Source: Aspidapion aeneum (taxonomy: Eukaryota; Arthropoda; Insecta; Coleoptera; Brentidae). Taken from it: 64,000 nucleotides of DNA. The translations under genes were made by a program, and so were the position numbers. Location of the stretch: the NCBI GenBank assembly GCA_963576565.1, contig OY755044.1:43652735-43716734 (forward strand). Reading direction: 5' to 3'. Under the pieces are notes generated by a model. It saw nothing but the letters and a program-made list of their open reading frames with translations, ran no database searches and was not told the DNA's origin. Numbering within the stretch: position 1 is the first letter of the stretch; every line of letters begins with the position of its first letter. Shown one piece after another: positions 63,680-64,000 of the stretch.

Positions 63680-64000
63680 AAGGCCCCTCATAAACCCAAA
63701 GTCTGGTTTCGATATGTAGATGACACTTTTGTCGTTTGGCCTTATGGTAGAGACAGCCTTAATGAATTTCTCAACCACATTAACAGCATACACCCCAGTA
63801 TACAATTTACAATGGAAACAGAAAACAACAGAGAATTAGCATTCCTTGACGTACTAGTAACGAGGAAAGAGGGACGACTAGGACATACCGTATACAGAAA
63901 ACATACTCACACAGACCGCTACCTAAACAACACATCTAACCACCACCCGTGCCAACGAAAAGGGGTAATAAGAACATTGGTAGAGAGGGCGAAAAGAATC
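63680..64000 (+). CDS. Penelope-like element RT C-terminal part, runs off the window
   Basis: The frame is open from 63680 to the last base. It reads WFRYVDDTFVVWPYGRDSL (RT motif C, YVDD), then FLNHINSIHPSIQFTMETEN, AFLDVLVTRKEGRLGHTVYR and KHTHTDRYLNNTSNHHPCQR. FLDVLV and THTDRYL...SNHHP are the signature of Penelope-like reverse transcriptases, which precede a GIY-YIG endonuclease domain. The upstream fingers and palm are missing, so this copy is 5'-truncated. Whether the endonuclease follows lies outside the window. Confidence 0.88.

Overview
The window looks like non-coding, transposon-packed DNA from an AT-rich eukaryotic nuclear genome, most likely an insect. I base this on the kinds of elements present (BEL/Pao, Ty3/gypsy, CR1/Jockey-type, Jockey and RTE non-LTR elements, a Penelope-like element, hAT, Tc1/mariner and a Crypton-type tyrosine recombinase), spliced reading frames, and tRNA-Ser and tRNA-Tyr primer sites matching animal tRNAs. 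A beetle or similar large insect genome is a guess only. I recognise no ordinary host protein gene, and nearly all long reading frames are transposon proteins or their antisense shadows.

Layout. 1-3800: a giant palindrome (about 130-3170) with a hAT MITE in its left arm. 3801-4820: AT-rich, empty. 4820-7230: subrepeat-rich foldback DNA interrupted by a GGTCGAAAGTAC array. 7345-8135: a foldback element. 9230-16977: an LTR retrotransposon with 1,676-bp LTRs, a tRNA-Ser primer site, a polypurine tract, 4-bp target duplications (CTAG) and a decayed interior. It sits at the left edge of a TIR element (16981-25441), which is itself split by a nearly intact BEL/Pao element (17848-25098, minus strand, 5-bp duplication TACAT). 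26773-27643: a hAT remnant. 27983-28213: a MITE. 30174-34270: a broken CR1/Jockey-type non-LTR element. 35460-36760: inverted copies of a non-LTR 3' end surrounding MITEs. 39270-40130: a Jockey RT fragment. 40690-41680 and 57365-58412: inverted copies of a spliced-looking 1-kb unit. 42569-44200: a foldback. 44400-44940: a hAT C-terminal remnant. 45330-45667: a tandem repeat. 46680-46749: a tRNA-like gene. 47213-48170: an RTE endonuclease fragment. 49533-51080: two adjacent foldbacks, one holding a Tc1/mariner transposase C-terminus. 51733-56340: MITEs, palindromes and tandem arrays. 58461-60059: a foldback with TTCGAA-array arms. 61419-62699: a two-exon tyrosine recombinase gene. 63680-64000: the start of a Penelope-like RT segment running off the window.

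The most unusual signal is a set of nine very short sequences (13-30 bp), all built from the ends of one sequence, CACGGATCACCTAACAAAA, and its reverse complement. Five have perfect 7-bp direct repeats at both sides, one has an imperfect 7-bp pair, one a 5-bp pair, and two lack a closing repeat. I read them as excision footprints of an unseen DNA transposon with 7-bp target duplications (P-like or Dada-like are candidates). One lies in a repeat whose second copy, 340 bp away, lacks it. A look-alike 26-bp palindrome with 9-bp repeats (54390-54415) and a 63-bp palindrome with 10-bp repeats inside hAT coding sequence (44787-44849) suggest that such footprint-like scars are common here.
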